From NCBI RefSeq assembly GCF_003672135.1, contig NC_039506.1, positions 10,788,001-10,852,000 of the forward strand: a DNA stretch of 64,000 nt. Reading direction: 5' to 3'. Each line of letters begins with the position of its first letter. Positions within the stretch are counted from its first letter, which is position 1. This DNA comes from Ooceraea biroi. Lineage: Eukaryota > Arthropoda > Insecta > Hymenoptera > Formicidae. The notes beneath the pieces are model-generated. The model made no database searches. It was not told where the DNA came from and saw only the letters and a list, made by a program, of their open reading frames with translations. The position numbers and the translations under genes are program-made. Positions 33,801 through 46,613 of the stretch are shown here, in pieces.

Positions 33801-36800
33801 ATTTTTAAATATATTATTTATTTTTATTCATCGTTAAGACTGTTCTCCGAGAATGGGATTATTATTGGGTTAACAAAAGCGTTACAGATCATACCGTGCT
33901 GGCTGGATACGCTGCTGGCACCACTGGAACTAACGCTTTTCTCCGTCGTGAGATCCTCCAATTTCGTCTTGGAAATCTCTTCCAAGGAATTGGACTTCTG
34001 CAACTTGGCGGGTAACTGTTCCCGCTTCGCGTCCTTCTCTCTGGTTCTCGGTTTTGTGCCGGTACTGGTCTTCATTCTAACGGGATTCCCGGTCTTCCCC
34101 TTTTTGCTCTTGGAATCTTTATTCTCAATGAAATTAATCAGACTGTCGATATCCTCGTTGCGGTGACCCTCGACGTTTTCGGCGTTGTAAACCTTCACGT
34201 TGTGCTCCTGGGTGTGCTTCCGTCTGGGCTTCTTGCGCTCGCCGTTGTAGGTCTGCACCGCGTTCCCATTCTCGTCCAGCGATTTCTTCTCGCCGGACGC
34301 GGACGGATCCTTCATGGTGATGTGCTGCGTTGCGTACCGCGTACCTTCTGTGCACAATCCGCGTACTTAAATTTACCATAAACAACTCTATCGACTTGAA
34401 GAAGATCGGTCGAAACACGCGTGCATGTATATTTTCATTTTACTTTAGCATAAAAATCAATATCTCGAATATCGCGAACGTAGTGCAGTTAGTGCAGGGC
34501 AACTTACCCATTGTTATATTCTGCGTTTGCCAGGTCGCTGGCACCATGGTACACAAACTCGGCACGACCTTGCCCTGACTGCTGCTAGAACTGTTCGAAG
34601 CACCACCTATCCCACATTTTACGCTGTTGTGCGACTGAAACGACAACGCCCCTGTCATCTCCGCACCATTAACCGATATCTTCGACTTCTCCTGTTTGTG
34701 TTCGCGAAGCGGGAACTCGATCGTCGTGTCCACAGGTGCCTGCGTGATGTCGAAAGTCGCCCGCGTAACGTAGTGAATCGGTTTACGCGGTTCGAGAATT
34801 TTCATCTCAGTCCCTTCATCGTTCTCGGCGTCTAACGAGCGAGGTCTCTGCACGCCGCTTGCCGCGGACGCCACATTTCTCTCACTAATAGCACCTACCT
34901 GCAGTACGTGAAACAAAATATTACAGACGGAAAAAAATTATTTTAATAGATGACATTATAAGCGCCATCACACCATGACAACACTTTCAAATTACGTAGC
35001 AACAATCATAAAAAAATAAGAGAAATTATTTGAAAAAATCAATTTTAAATACGAATAAACTGACTGATTTTTGTAATGGCAATGGCTCTTTGAGTTATTC
35101 AATATATCGTTAATTTCATTATCATTGCTAATTAATTCAGATGTTTCCCACTCTCTCCCTTACCTCGACATCGCCTAAATCAATAACCATATAATCTGAC
35201 TTGTATTCCGGAGGTGGATTGTCTGACTCCAGCATTTCATTTGTTCCGTATTTCCCTTTGCTGACTCTTTTCTCTCGTGCTTCTAGTTCCACCTCGCCCG
35301 ACCCGGCAACGTCTCTCTTCGATTCTTTCTTCTCTTTTTCCTTATCTTCCTTCTTTGTACTAGTGTATGAAGGTTTGTCTAAAGACTTGGATTTTTCCTT
35401 ATTGGTCCAATCATATACTGATCGTTCCTCGCAGAAGCTCTTCTTCGCAAACAGAGAAGAAAATTTTGTCTACATATTAATCGTGCGTAAAATAATTGTT
35501 CGAGTTGTTAGTCGATATGATCAAAAAGTATATCGTAATTCGTTAAAACTATTATCAAGAGAATGCAGATTTTTCTATTTAGAGATTGACAATTTTAATA
35601 AAAATAACCGACAGTTATTATTAAAAATATAGATTTTAAATAACAAATACCTTTTTATCGAATATTAGATCTAAGTTAGCCAGAGAGGCGAGGCTGTGCG
35701 ACGCGTTTACGTTCGATGGTAGTGATCCACCTTCTCTCTGCCGGGCAGAAACGCTAGGACCTGTGTACTTTTTGTTCTTTCTCCTGCTACTGCCGTAAGT
35801 GTGACACGAGCTAGATGTTAGATAAGCAAAACTACTATCGAATTCCGAAGCGATAGGTTGTGCCAAGTTCTGAAGTGATCCGCCGTGTGTCAAACGCTCG
35901 GACACAGATTCCCGTTTGTGTCTTCTGCGATTTGAACCAGGTAGGCAACGTGAGTTGGATATCACTCTGCGTCCCTCCTCAGTCTCGTCCGCCTCTGCCT
36001 CTTGTAAAAGTTCCTAAAAGGAATATACACTTTGTTTCAAACCGCTATTTTCTAGCACAGATCAGCAAACAGATGTTCGAGCGAGAACTTTCGGATACCT
36101 TAAAGAGATTAGACTTCCCTTCCCGATCTTTCGGACACTTGTACGTTATAGCCTCGTCCAACAGAGCACGCAGTTCACCCTCGTTCAACGCGGACAGAGT
36201 TGCTGGTTCTTCCTAAAAATAATAATAAATTACGTGTCATTTACGACAATGTTGCGCAAGTTGTTTTTTAGACATCTGCCATATCGTGACGGGTAATCTT
36301 ATGCAAACGAAAGAAAAGCTGATTAGATTTTTAATACAGAATTGTAACTTATCTTTACCGAAATGGACGTAGCTTAAATAATTATTGTTACTCAATTGTC
36401 AATCTTTCCCGATAGGCTTTTTAAATATTATGATAAAGCAATCTGATGATCTAGTAATGAAATATTTTATACAAATATATGCAAAAGACACGTCCTTAAT
36501 ATAAAAATTAGTAATGTCTTTTTGAACATTCAGAAATTTTGCATTAGTGTTAATCAAACAGTTTTGCTTCATTATACACCATTTTATATCAGAATATATT
36601 AGAATCTACAACAGTGTGCACGCTGGATAGGTACAGATATATTGATAGATCACTACAGTAAGTTTAAGGTTTCCCTTATTGGATCTGTTTTGCAAGCTTA
36701 TAGTAAAATGTACTGTATAGAGATAAAAAGAAATACGAGACAGACATATCTAGCTGGCATCTAGCTCCAAATTATTCTGAATAAATGTTTGACACAGAAC

Positions 36801-39800
36801 AAATTGTTACATCCTAATTCCCTATGGATTTAATCCATATATTTTACATATTTTCAATATATTATTACCTTGTTGTGCAAATACAAATATTAAATACCAA
36901 ATTAATTTATCAGGAAAACATAAAATTAAATTTTATAAAAAAATATATATATATAATATAAAGTATGTACAATGTATACAGTATATACGTGTGTGTGTGT
37001 GTGATAATACCATTGGAAATTGTTATAAACTTGATTATGCCGACATCACAATCTGAAAATTAAAAATAATCATTCTGGATGCAAAGTTCACGGAGTTTCA
37101 GGACACGCATCCAAGTGCTTTGAAACGCGGATTACATTTACCCGTGTGGGTGAAATTTGGGAGTGTCGAGAAGAAGAGACAGACGGATAAATACGTCGAC
37201 ACATTGAAACAGCAAAAGAAGGAGGACACGGCGAGAAACAAGGAGCACGGAAGAAGCAAAAGAAAGGATCCGAGGATAACGAGGTTCAGGACTCGGACAT
37301 GAAAGAAATAAGGAACACGGAATTTCGGTCGAAATTTAATTCTCTATGTTTTGTTTATTCCTTATGTTCTATTCCGTGTTCCTTACGCCTCTCATTGGGC
37401 CTTTACACGAGGTTTACACGAAGCTCGTGAATGTTCAACGACGTGAATCGTCAACGAATCCGAATTTCTCGCAAGATACACTATGCGCAGGAGAAAAAAA
37501 AAAGAGAAAAAACCGGAGACTAGAGGGCGAATGACGAGCGATTTACCGCGTAGATCGGCGTAACGCCGAGGACAGGACGGACATACACACATACGAAAAA
37601 AGCATGAAGAGCGAGTTTGATGTCATCTGTGAGATCGATAGCGCCCTGGCGATTAGCTAATTAAGACGCGAACTCGAACGAAACAAAGGGAGAGACAGAT
37701 AAAGAAGGAAAGAGAGAGAGAGAGAGAGGAGAGAGAGAACGAGAGCAAGAGAGAGATCCGAGCTACTTACGATAGAAGGCGGAGAAAAAATTCGCGCTGG
37801 GCAATGCCGGGAGACGCGGAATTTATATTTTTAGAGGACACACAACGACAGGGGTTTTCGCTCGCTCTCGGTTCGCACGCACTCCGACTTCGCACTCTCG
37901 TCACCGCGGTCACCGTGTCGTCGTCGCGCTGCCGATTTTCATCAGCATATGAACAGCCGAAACGTTCGCGGCACGCGTTGCGCCGGATCCACGTCTCCGC
38001 GTACGCATACACGGGAGGATATACGTGCGTCGTCGTCGTCGACACCGGAGCCGAAGCGTTTCGGCCGATGCGGCACAGGAACGTGTCCCGGTTTTTGAAA
38101 GCTACTGCGACGAGCGGGCGCGGCGCGCACCTACCAGCATGGCTGCCGCCATTACACTGAAAGTACGGGCCAGCTCAGTAGCGTAATAAGGCGCCGGGGG
38201 CGCCACGGGTGGATCTCTGTGCCTCGAAATAGCTTTTGTTTCGTTCGTTCTTTCTGTTCTTTCTTTGTTCCTCTCTCCTCCCCCTCCTCCCTTCCCCCCT
38301 ACTCCCCCCGTCCGACCGTGCTATCACTTTCTCCTTCCCTTTTTCTCACATCGCGATATCCATAATCGTCATGAATACACAAGGACGGATAGAAACGGGG
38401 GGGGGGGGGGGAGACGAACAGCCGCGAGACACGAGGAACACCAAGTCGATGCGACCCGCTGAAGTTCTCGATGTTACGCGCGTGCAAAAATAAACTTCGA
38501 TCGTCACGCGCGATCGTTTCCACCGTTCGGTTCGGTTGCGAATGAACGCAGCAAATGTTTTCGTGCGCCCACACCAAACACACAATGAAATCTGATTTGT
38601 CATGGAGACGCGACGGAGCGTTTTCCCTCGTCTGTGACGATCGTACATACGTGTTTCGGGCATATGGTTTATGATCGGAAAATCGCACACAATGTACCCG
38701 CGCGGTTGCAGCCGCACGACCGTATTTAGCCCTAAACATCTGGGATATACCCCCGCTGGATCATCTCCCGTCTTTTTTGAAACCCACGACAATGCAGCAA
38801 CAAGACGCGAGAACGCATCTTCTTTTGTCGGCATCAGCAGCTTCTAATTGTTTAATGACGTGCCATTACGTTTACAATCGAGCCGGTTTAACGTCTATCG
38901 TCAAAAGGCTGAATTGTTTCCTCCTTTTCTCTCTTAGCTTCCGGTAACAGGAAGAATAATAAGAATAAGTAGAAATAAAAGAAGATTAATAAGAATGAAA
39001 ATATGTCCTGGATGTAAAATATTTTATTTGACGAGACTTTAATGTTTAATGGATTAAAAATGTGCCTGGAGCATTGATGCGTTTTCGAGGGCGTCCTTCT
39101 CGTGCGCACGTTCGTTTAATACACCGGAATTTATGGTGCGATTGCAAGACTCGACGGCATCAATGGACACGAGAGAAACAAACGAGTTGCAATTTTAATT
39201 AGAGCATAAAAGAGTTAGAGTTAAATCGAATTCTACGTTGCACTTTATTACGCCAGGATGCGATGTGCATAATGCATTCCGCGTAAATTGTTTTCCGGAA
39301 AATCTTTATCGTTTTCATTTTTTTTTTGTCGAGAATATTCGAACATCCCGTTTCTCGATTCTTAGCATTTGTGTCGGCAAGTAGCAAAACAAACTTTATG
39401 TAAATTACATCCTGTAATATATGGACCATCTAAATTGCTCGGAAGAGCGAGAAAAATGTTTCGGAGGGAAGAACAGTTCCCTCAATTCCCAAATAAACAT
39501 TGGCTGCGGTTCCGAAAAGATCTATCCTCCGAAATTTCATGAAATTCAGTGAGATTGTCCCAAATATTCCTAAATAAACGTGCCTGAAAGGTTTATTGGC
39601 AATTGAAAATTGACTGAGATAATGCTAAATAAAGGAAATATATATATGTATATGGATATATGTATGTATATATATATATTCAGTTGCGCCAATAAATCTT
39701 TTAAACATGTCCATTTAGGAGTATTTGGGACAATCTCGCCGAGTTTCATAAAAATCGAAAATTGGACCTTTTCGGAACTACATCCCCTTAGCATTATGCA

Positions 39801-42800
39801 ATTTTCAATTGCGCCAATAACCCTTTTAAAAATGTCCATTTAGGAGTATTTGGGACAATCTCACCGAGTTTCATAAAAATCGAAAATTGGACCTTTTCGG
39901 AACTACATATACCCCTTAGCATTATGCAATTTTCAATTGCGCCAATAAACCTTTTAAAAATGTCCACTTAGGAGCACTTGGGGTAATCTCATCGAATTTG
40001 ATGAAAATCGGAGGTCAGACTTTTTCGGGACCACTTGCTAAATATTTTAAAATCGGTACATCGAAGAGAAACGTTTGAAAGAATCATCGTCAGAAATATC
40101 GATTACAAAACTGTCGACATCGACCGTATACCCATTATAAATCATGATTACGTAGGAGACAGTCCCCGCAAATTATCGAGCTTTAGGAGCAGTCGCAGAC
40201 ATCGCAGATATCGCGGCGTGAACGCGATACGATGACGATGACTGCTTCGTGCTGCCGATTTCCTCGCGTCGGATACCGTGCGATCGATCGGTACGGTATT
40301 GCATCCGTATACGGAGTTCCTCAGCCTGTGATCGTCACGTCGCGAGAGCGTGGCGCGTTCACACAACATCGGGCCGCATTACGTTACGTTACGCGCGCGC
40401 GCGTGTGTGTTACGCCTTTTTTTTGTCAATCGCGTATTCCTCTCACACGTGTGCCCCTGGATGCCCTCCTGGCGCGCGGCGTTTACACGAAAAACCGATG
40501 GCGATGCAGGTTAATAAATCGCGCACTCGTGCTCCCCAGCGAGATAATAGTGGCTGCTGTCTCTAGCGGGTATATCGCGCGATAATGGCGTATTACGTAA
40601 TAATAATAAGAAGGAGAAAAAGCGAATGAATTGCAAGTATTCACCACGGAAGCTAATGAGGAGGCGCACGAGGCGAAGCTAGCGAGTAATTGCATTCTTT
40701 AATCGAGAGTGATACTCGAATTTACATGTATGCAATAATTGAATGACTGTCTTATCGTAGCAGTACTTATCTCTCTTAACAAAAATATAAAAAAAAAGAG
40801 AGATGTAAGGAAAAAAATAACGTGCATGCGCATAATAAAATAGAGAAAAAAAGGAGATGGACAAAATTAGAATTAAAGTATACAATGGAGATTAATAACG
40901 ACCGAAAGAGATGAGCAAACATTCTGGGGGGAAAATGACAACACAGTGCTTCCTTTGATAGTTATTAGATTAATTATAAATGGATATGAGAAGCAGCAGA
41001 CACTCTCAACACGGCAACAAATATTTCTTCTTTTTACGACGAGTATAATATGGGAATTGCGTATCAGGCGTGCTCTCTGTTTCTCATTATAAATACAGCC
41101 TTAATTTACCTCTTGACCGTTTTATTGATTTCATGTAAATTCGGCGCACAACAACTCCGAGGGCTGATCCTTATTTTTATCGTGCGATTCGTGTAAATCA
41201 AATACTGAGGCGGCTATTAATCGATCCGTTTGTTCGCGATCGAGTCGCTTTATTGCTTGAGAGAAATTACGCTACGAACTAATCGAACGCCGAAAAGGGG
41301 TATCGAGAACGTATTCGCGCGATGCGTCCTCGCTCTGTCGAGGGCCGGCATGGCCATTTCAGGAGCGTAACAATGTGGCCTCAAATCTCGATGAACGCTC
41401 GTACGCTCTTCTAACGAAAGCAATCATTTTATTTGTCGAGCAGAATTAGATTTAGAAAAAATGTTCTACGATATGACACACTGACTATGCTGCTTCGGTA
41501 GTGGCATGAATTATAAATTAAATATGAAAAGTAAGTAACTCAACAATAACTAAATGATATGTATAAAATGAATAAATTGTGTATATACAGTGTACAGCAT
41601 AAATATTTTACATTGTTTTATATTGAGATAAGAATAATTAGATTATATATTGCACGAAAATCTAATTTCACTGCAATCAATATTCAATAGGATCACGGCT
41701 AAATTAATTTGAAAGCTTTTCAAAAAGTGTGCAGTAGAAATTTTTATGTTACAATCTTGTATCAAACGATGTATTAAAAAATAAGGAAAATTACATCGCG
41801 AAAAGTGGAAACTTTTTATTACCTTTATTGCGAGAATGCTATCATATTATAAATTTTTAACTTTATTAATTCTTGAAAGTAATGCTGTATATCGCCAGTA
41901 GAATAATAATTCACCATAAAGCCAATTTATTGTCGACCGAGCTGGCAAAAATCATGTGAATCTATTTGTATGATTTTTGCCAGCTCGGTCGACAATAAAT
42001 TGGCTTTATGGTGAATTATTCTACTGGCGATATACAGCATTACTTTCAAGAATTAATAAAGTTAAAAATTTATAATATGATAGCATTCTCGCAATAAAGG
42101 TAATAAAAAGTTTCCACTTTTCGCGATTCAATTTTCTTTATTTTACATAGTCAGTACGTCATATCGTAGAACATTCTTTCCAAATCTAATTCTGCTCGGC
42201 AAATAAAATGATGGCTTTATGGTTTATTAATTCTGTTTTTTTAGATACGGATTTGTACTTTTTGTCCCTTTTTAGAGAAAGTTGTTACAAAAAGCTTACC
42301 TACAGAATACTTTATCTGACACCGTTTTGTTAAACTGTCACAAACGTCTACCAAACACAATCCAGTTTATTAAAAACGTACGATCATCGCTAATGATTTA
42401 CAGACTGATTGCGTTGAAAAACAGATTGTAATCCGGTTGTCGAGCAAAACAATCACATAAATATCCGATCAATCTGATCACAGATCGCATTCAACAATTT
42501 TTCGTTAATTAAAAATTTAATAATTAAAGAGCTATGAATCGACCAATAAATAATTGCATCTTACTATTTTGCGATTAATGATTTTTTTTAGATAATCAAA
42601 AGAAACTAATTATACGAAATGCAATATCTTAAAATTTTTGGCACGCTTTCAAAGACTCCCAGAACATCCTGTGCGCTGTGTTCAAGTTTTTCAACCAAGA
42701 TTAGATTCGTGGCAACTTTTAATGGGGGGGGGGGGGGAAGAAAAAAACTCCATAATTAATCTCACGTTTCGAGACTCGATGGGACTCGATTCCTCGACGC

Positions 42801-43155
42801 GACCGCCGACGATGCTCACCTGTTTGCTGTCGGCGCCGCTGTTCGGCGGTGAGCTTTGGCTGATCGGATCGGCGCCTGCGGCGAAGCTAGCTGGTGCGAT
42901 TTCGACGTTCGAACTTTGCTCCGCGGTGACGGCGACGACGGCAGCGGCGACGGTGGCGGTGTTAGCTGCGACGGCGTCGTCATTGTCGCTACCGGTTGTC
43001 GTGGCATCGACGTTCTCGACGTCGACGACGACATCGGCGGCGGTCGCGGCACGATCGCTCTCCGCGATCTTGTCGGGAGCCACCGGTTCCTGACGATGCT
43101 CCGGCCCTGGAGCCATCTTGATCGAAATTGACAGCGCGGTGTCCGCCGTGCTCAT
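30867..43155 (-). CDS. large, mostly disordered conserved protein of unknown function
   Basis: I do not recognise this family. Nine coding exons agree in phase: 42820-43155, 36099-36212, 35651-36013, 35164-35469, 34508-34898, 33895-34347, 33199-33577, 31306-33059 and 30867-30937, giving about 1,388 residues. Exon 1 (from MSTADTALSI, phase 0, donor CAG/GTGAGC) is joined to exon 2 over a 6.6-kb intron by phase only. Likely conserved islands stand out from the Ser/Thr/Asn/Lys-rich background. Near residue 120 is LNEGELRALLDEAITYKCPK, followed by KDREGKSNLFKELLQEAEAD. Further on are KKKKSKKQRR (basic, perhaps nuclear), SYADIARMATIN with a nearby WPSV and YPSLDEIQERK, ELTFGFEINELLLSE, a poly-proline run, and the extreme C-terminus GLAWDAVMREM ending QFYSGQ. 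No enzyme motif, signal peptide or membrane segment is visible. Short motifs in disorder suggest a scaffold or adaptor, which is inference. Confidence 0.8.
37690..38160 (-). promoter_or_regulatory. candidate alternative promoter and 5' UTR exon
   Basis: This is a CpG-rich island inside the large intron. On the minus strand an ATGGCGGC motif near 38140-38150, like a YY1 site, sits at its upstream edge. A strong donor (TATC then GTAAGTAG) lies at 37770, so an exon of about 380 bp would end at 37771. Spliced to 36212 in phase 0 it offers no in-frame ATG after its last stop, so it would be untranslated or use a downstream start. Just past the donor, 37690-37755 is a (GA)n tract of the kind bound by GAGA factor. 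Confidence 0.45.
39478..40035. repeat. small satellite: three direct units and one inverted unit, period about 125-128 bp
   Basis: GCGCCAATAA begins units at 39686, 39811 and 39939. Each continues through TTTAGGAGTATTTGGGACAA and ACCTTTTCGGAAC, with minor changes. The stretch 39478-39630 is the same unit on the opposite strand. A (TA)n tract separates the inverted unit from the direct ones. Confidence 0.65.
41422..42212. repeat. long near-perfect hairpin with a one-sided insertion
   Basis: Left arm parts 41422-41489 and 41780-41960 pair with right arm 41968-42212. The tips read ATTTTATTTGTCGAGCAGAA and complement. About 290 bp (41490-41779) in the left arm have no partner. The inner arms (GCCAGCTCGGTCGACAATAA) look identical. 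It is probably a foldback MITE that received a later insertion. Confidence 0.6.
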
Positions 43156-46100
43156 GGCTCCCTTATCGCCATCCCTCTCGCGCGATTTGTCTCTATCCTC
43201 TCCGTATCCGTTCTGTTCGATTTATCGAGGACTATGGCGTTCCGAAGGAGACGTTCGCGGATTAGTTGGTAGTCTGTTCCGCATTGACGACGCCGCACTG
43301 CACTGGGTGGGATACTCGATTCGACGAAAACCACCGCCCGAAGAAGGCAACAATGACGAAGACAATGCACGATAGGACAAGGTGTCGGCGAGGAGTCCGA
43401 ACCGGTTGCACCGATGCCGATACTGCGAGTCAAGCTCGATTAATCACTCGATCCTCTTTCTCTGTCGCGTTACGGATGCAATTACGATATGGAAAAGGAC
43501 AGCCTATCCTATCATTCTACTCTAGAATTTCAAGAAAACTCTCGTCTACAAGATCGAGTCGCCAACGTAACATTGAACATTAACGAAAAAGAAGCTGCTA
43601 AATTTCAAATTCGTTAATTCAGAAAAGATTTATTAGGAAATAACTAACCTAAAAAAGAATCTTAATTCGGATATCGTAATTTTAGATCCACTCTGAGATT
43701 TCGATCCGCGAACCGCCGAACTCGTGGAAAATCATTCCACGATTCTCGCACTATTTCACGCACGGGAGTGCAACGAAAATGGCTTCCTGTTCCTCACCGT
43801 TGACGAAATTCGACCCCTCGAACCGTCGTCGATCGACGTCTTCTCGCGGAGTGCCACTCCGACTGTCACTCGTAATCCGCACTTCCCATGCTTTCCACGC
43901 TCCCGTTTCACTGTTCGTGCAACCGTGAATGCAGTTTAGTCACGCTACCTCGTCACCGGACACTGCCAATATCGTCCCGCACGAATTTGAGGTTAGCCCC
44001 CGAGCAGATTGTCAACTTGCGCACACAGCTGTCCCCGCGGATCGCGATACGCGGTGTGTCTCTCTCGTCACCAGCTCGCCCGCGAGATATATCACGAGAG
44101 CGCGAGAGACGCGGAGGATTCACGAGGAACGGAGATCGATGACGTTCCCTCGCGAGCGCGAGTGCGACCGAGCAAGCGTCACTTTGGCAGCGACGACAAC
44201 TTACGTAAACGTAACTGCTGGCGGTCACATGTCAAATTCGAATAATCGACGCGGTCGCTGCGCTAAGCAGGTGGATCCCACTGTGCGCGCTTCCACTTGC
44301 CGCACGTGAAACATCGAAAGTCCCGACTCTCGAGGGCGACGATTCTCTCTTATTTTCCCGAAACCGTCGGTCGAAACTCGTCGAGTGTCACTGCCGCGGT
44401 TATCGTGGTTTTCTCTCGAAAGTAGAAAACCCGGAGGTGCAGCACCATTTCTCCGATGATGCGTGCATGCGTGAGTCAGTGGCATACACGCGTCAACACG
44501 AACGTTCCCGAAAGTACGTTCGTACGTTAGTGGTGTGGGTCGCGGGGAGGCGCGGCCTCGACGAAGACGCGGAGAACCGACCGTCCGACTTTGGCGTTAC
44601 GACGGCGCGACGATGTTGATCATCGCCGCCGCGCTGCCGCGACGAGCACTCATCGATTCAAAATGGCCGCCGCCGCCGCTGCGCAGTCGACGAATGCACG
44701 CACGCGTTGTCCGAATGCACCAGGCTCCAGGAAAGGTCCATCCGAAAAAGGACGAGACGCTGCACCGCGACGATGGCACTCGTTCACGAGCCGTCACACA
44801 CGCACACACATATACACGTACACACACGCGCGCGCGCGCGCGCGGATTTCGCGTATCACCTACTTCCTCCGTCCTCCGGCGCGGGAGACGAGCCCGACGA
44901 ACGACGAATGCATCGTCGCCGCTGCTGGCGACGCGACTCGCGGCTTGACGGACGCTCTACGACGTAGAAACCGTCGGCATGGCAGATATTTCCTCTCCGC
45001 GCGGAGAAGAAGACGCGGAGTCAATCTCCGTCCCGTGTGTGCGAACACACGGATACACACGTCCGTCGATTGGTTGCCCGAGAGCGTGTCGAGAGACGAG
45101 ATCACGGGGACCTCTCTCGCCGGTATTATCGATCGCGTGACATCGCAGCCCCGTTCCTTGAAGCGGCCAACTTCACGTCGCTCCGGAGACGCGAGGAGCG
45201 ACGTAACTTTTGATGACCGATCTCGCGGCGTGAGATCACACACACACACACAGACAGAGAGAGAGAAGATGCGCGCGCGCGCACGCAATGAGCCGAGAGG
45301 AAACTTCTTCGATATATTCGACGGGCCGATACCGCGAAAGATGGAACGTACGCGCGCGCGGATGCGGGCAAGCCGCGTGTCCTGGAGCGAGGGCCGCGCG
45401 AGGGCTTCTACCCACCGCTTCGACGCCGTCCCCGCTCGCGCGAGTTTCTCCGGGAGAAGCCGAGGCGGAGACGCCGCTGTACGCGGACACTTTTCCGTCG
45501 CGACGCACAATAAGAAGCGAAATCTGCCGCTTTTGCGCAGAGAAACAGTGGCGGACCAGCCGCACGGCCTCCGAAAATGTCGTCTGGCGTAACAGGCACG
45601 TGCCCGCTCGGTCAAAGCGCCTGCGGCATCGTTATACCGCCGAGGAGAAAATTACAATTGTTTTAATTAATAGATTAAACAATTTCGACTCGAATTGACA
45701 TTGCAATTATGTCAATTTCAACTTTCTTTCAGTGAATACATTCCGAACGTCGTAGGCTTTGTTTAGTCTAAAAATTTCATCCGTTTACTTGACTTTGAAA
45801 ACTGTTGAATTAAATATGATAATCGTGATACAGTGATCGAGTTTTCGGAACATCGAAATTTGTAAAAATGTCAGATTTGCCATTCAAATGTGCAAATGTT
45901 TGGCGTTGATACACAGATAATTACATTGGTATTTAAAGTCGATGATATAAGGCTCCATTACTTTTTATCTATATCTGCTCTTTACCCTCCCCTCTCTCTC
46001 TCTCTCTCTCTCTCTTGCAACTGCATTCTTTCTACCTTGATTTTCTGCCTTACGATTTCTTTCGTAATTGTATATTATTTTTGATGTCGGGATAGACAAA

Positions 46101-46613
46101 TGGGAAATATAACCTACTCCTACCATATCTAAACATAATTTCTATCTTACGAGCATAATTTAATATAAGCCTATATAAGATTAGCTGAAAACAGCTGAAA
46201 AAGTGCAATTCATGCGCGCACGTAATACGCAGGGATGGACGGGGCGCGGAGGAATCGTGCTACGGTCGAAACACGCACGAGCGGCGAGGATCGATACATC
46301 TCGAAGTCGCGAGTCCGCGATATCGGCGCGCTCGACGTCGTCTCGACCTCGCTCGCTCGCTCGCTGTCGTTACTTTGCTAGCCGAATACGACGCGAGAAC
46401 GTGGCGCGTGCAGCACACCGGAAGAAGGGACGCACTCCGCGCACGCGGCAGTGCAGAAGAAGAGTTCGCGAGTGCCGAGGCGCATCGAGATAATCCTTGA
46501 CACGGTCGCCGCGTCGTGTCCAGATAAGTCGTCCCTCCTCCGTCCGCACTATCGCGCGGGTTGCGATACTCTCCTCCCGTGGACGAGAATCCACACCGGG
46601 ACACGCCACCAGA
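43156..46613. promoter_or_regulatory. CpG-rich block between the divergent unknown gene and PIS
   Basis: 3.4 kb of unusually CpG-rich DNA separate two divergent start codons. It holds simple repeats: (CA)/(CG)n at 44798-44844, (AC)n at 45237-45252 and (CT)n at 45985-46014. 45640-46190 is AT-rich and may separate two promoters. Long frames here (for example 44591-45592) are Arg-rich on several strands at once, as expected of CpG-rich noncoding sequence. The 5' UTRs of both genes should lie within it. Confidence 0.5.

Larger units (their letters stand above)
36213..42819 (-). other. first large intron of the unknown gene
   Basis: This 6.6-kb intron contains an apparent internal promoter and untranslated exon (37771-38160), a small satellite (39478-40035) and a long hairpin (41422-42212). 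Homopolymer G runs lie at 38397-38411 and 42724-42737. No other coding exon was found; 36240-37100 is plain AT-rich sequence. Confidence 0.5.

Noticed and set aside
39478..40035. CRISPR-like array
   Set aside because: Repeat units are long (about 125 bp) and contiguous with no unique spacers, in a eukaryotic intron. It is a small satellite.
30697..42737. G homopolymers (30704-30717, 38397-38411, 42724-42737) as G-quadruplex regulators
   Set aside because: Each is a single G-run and not four spaced G-tracts, and such runs are prone to sequencing error. No functional claim is made.
44591..45592. 333-codon open frame on the plus strand
   Set aside because: It is Arg-rich and lies in CpG-rich DNA, where long frames are open on both strands at once. 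There is no recognisable motif, it has microsatellite-encoded stretches and no splice support. Treated as chance ORF in a promoter block.
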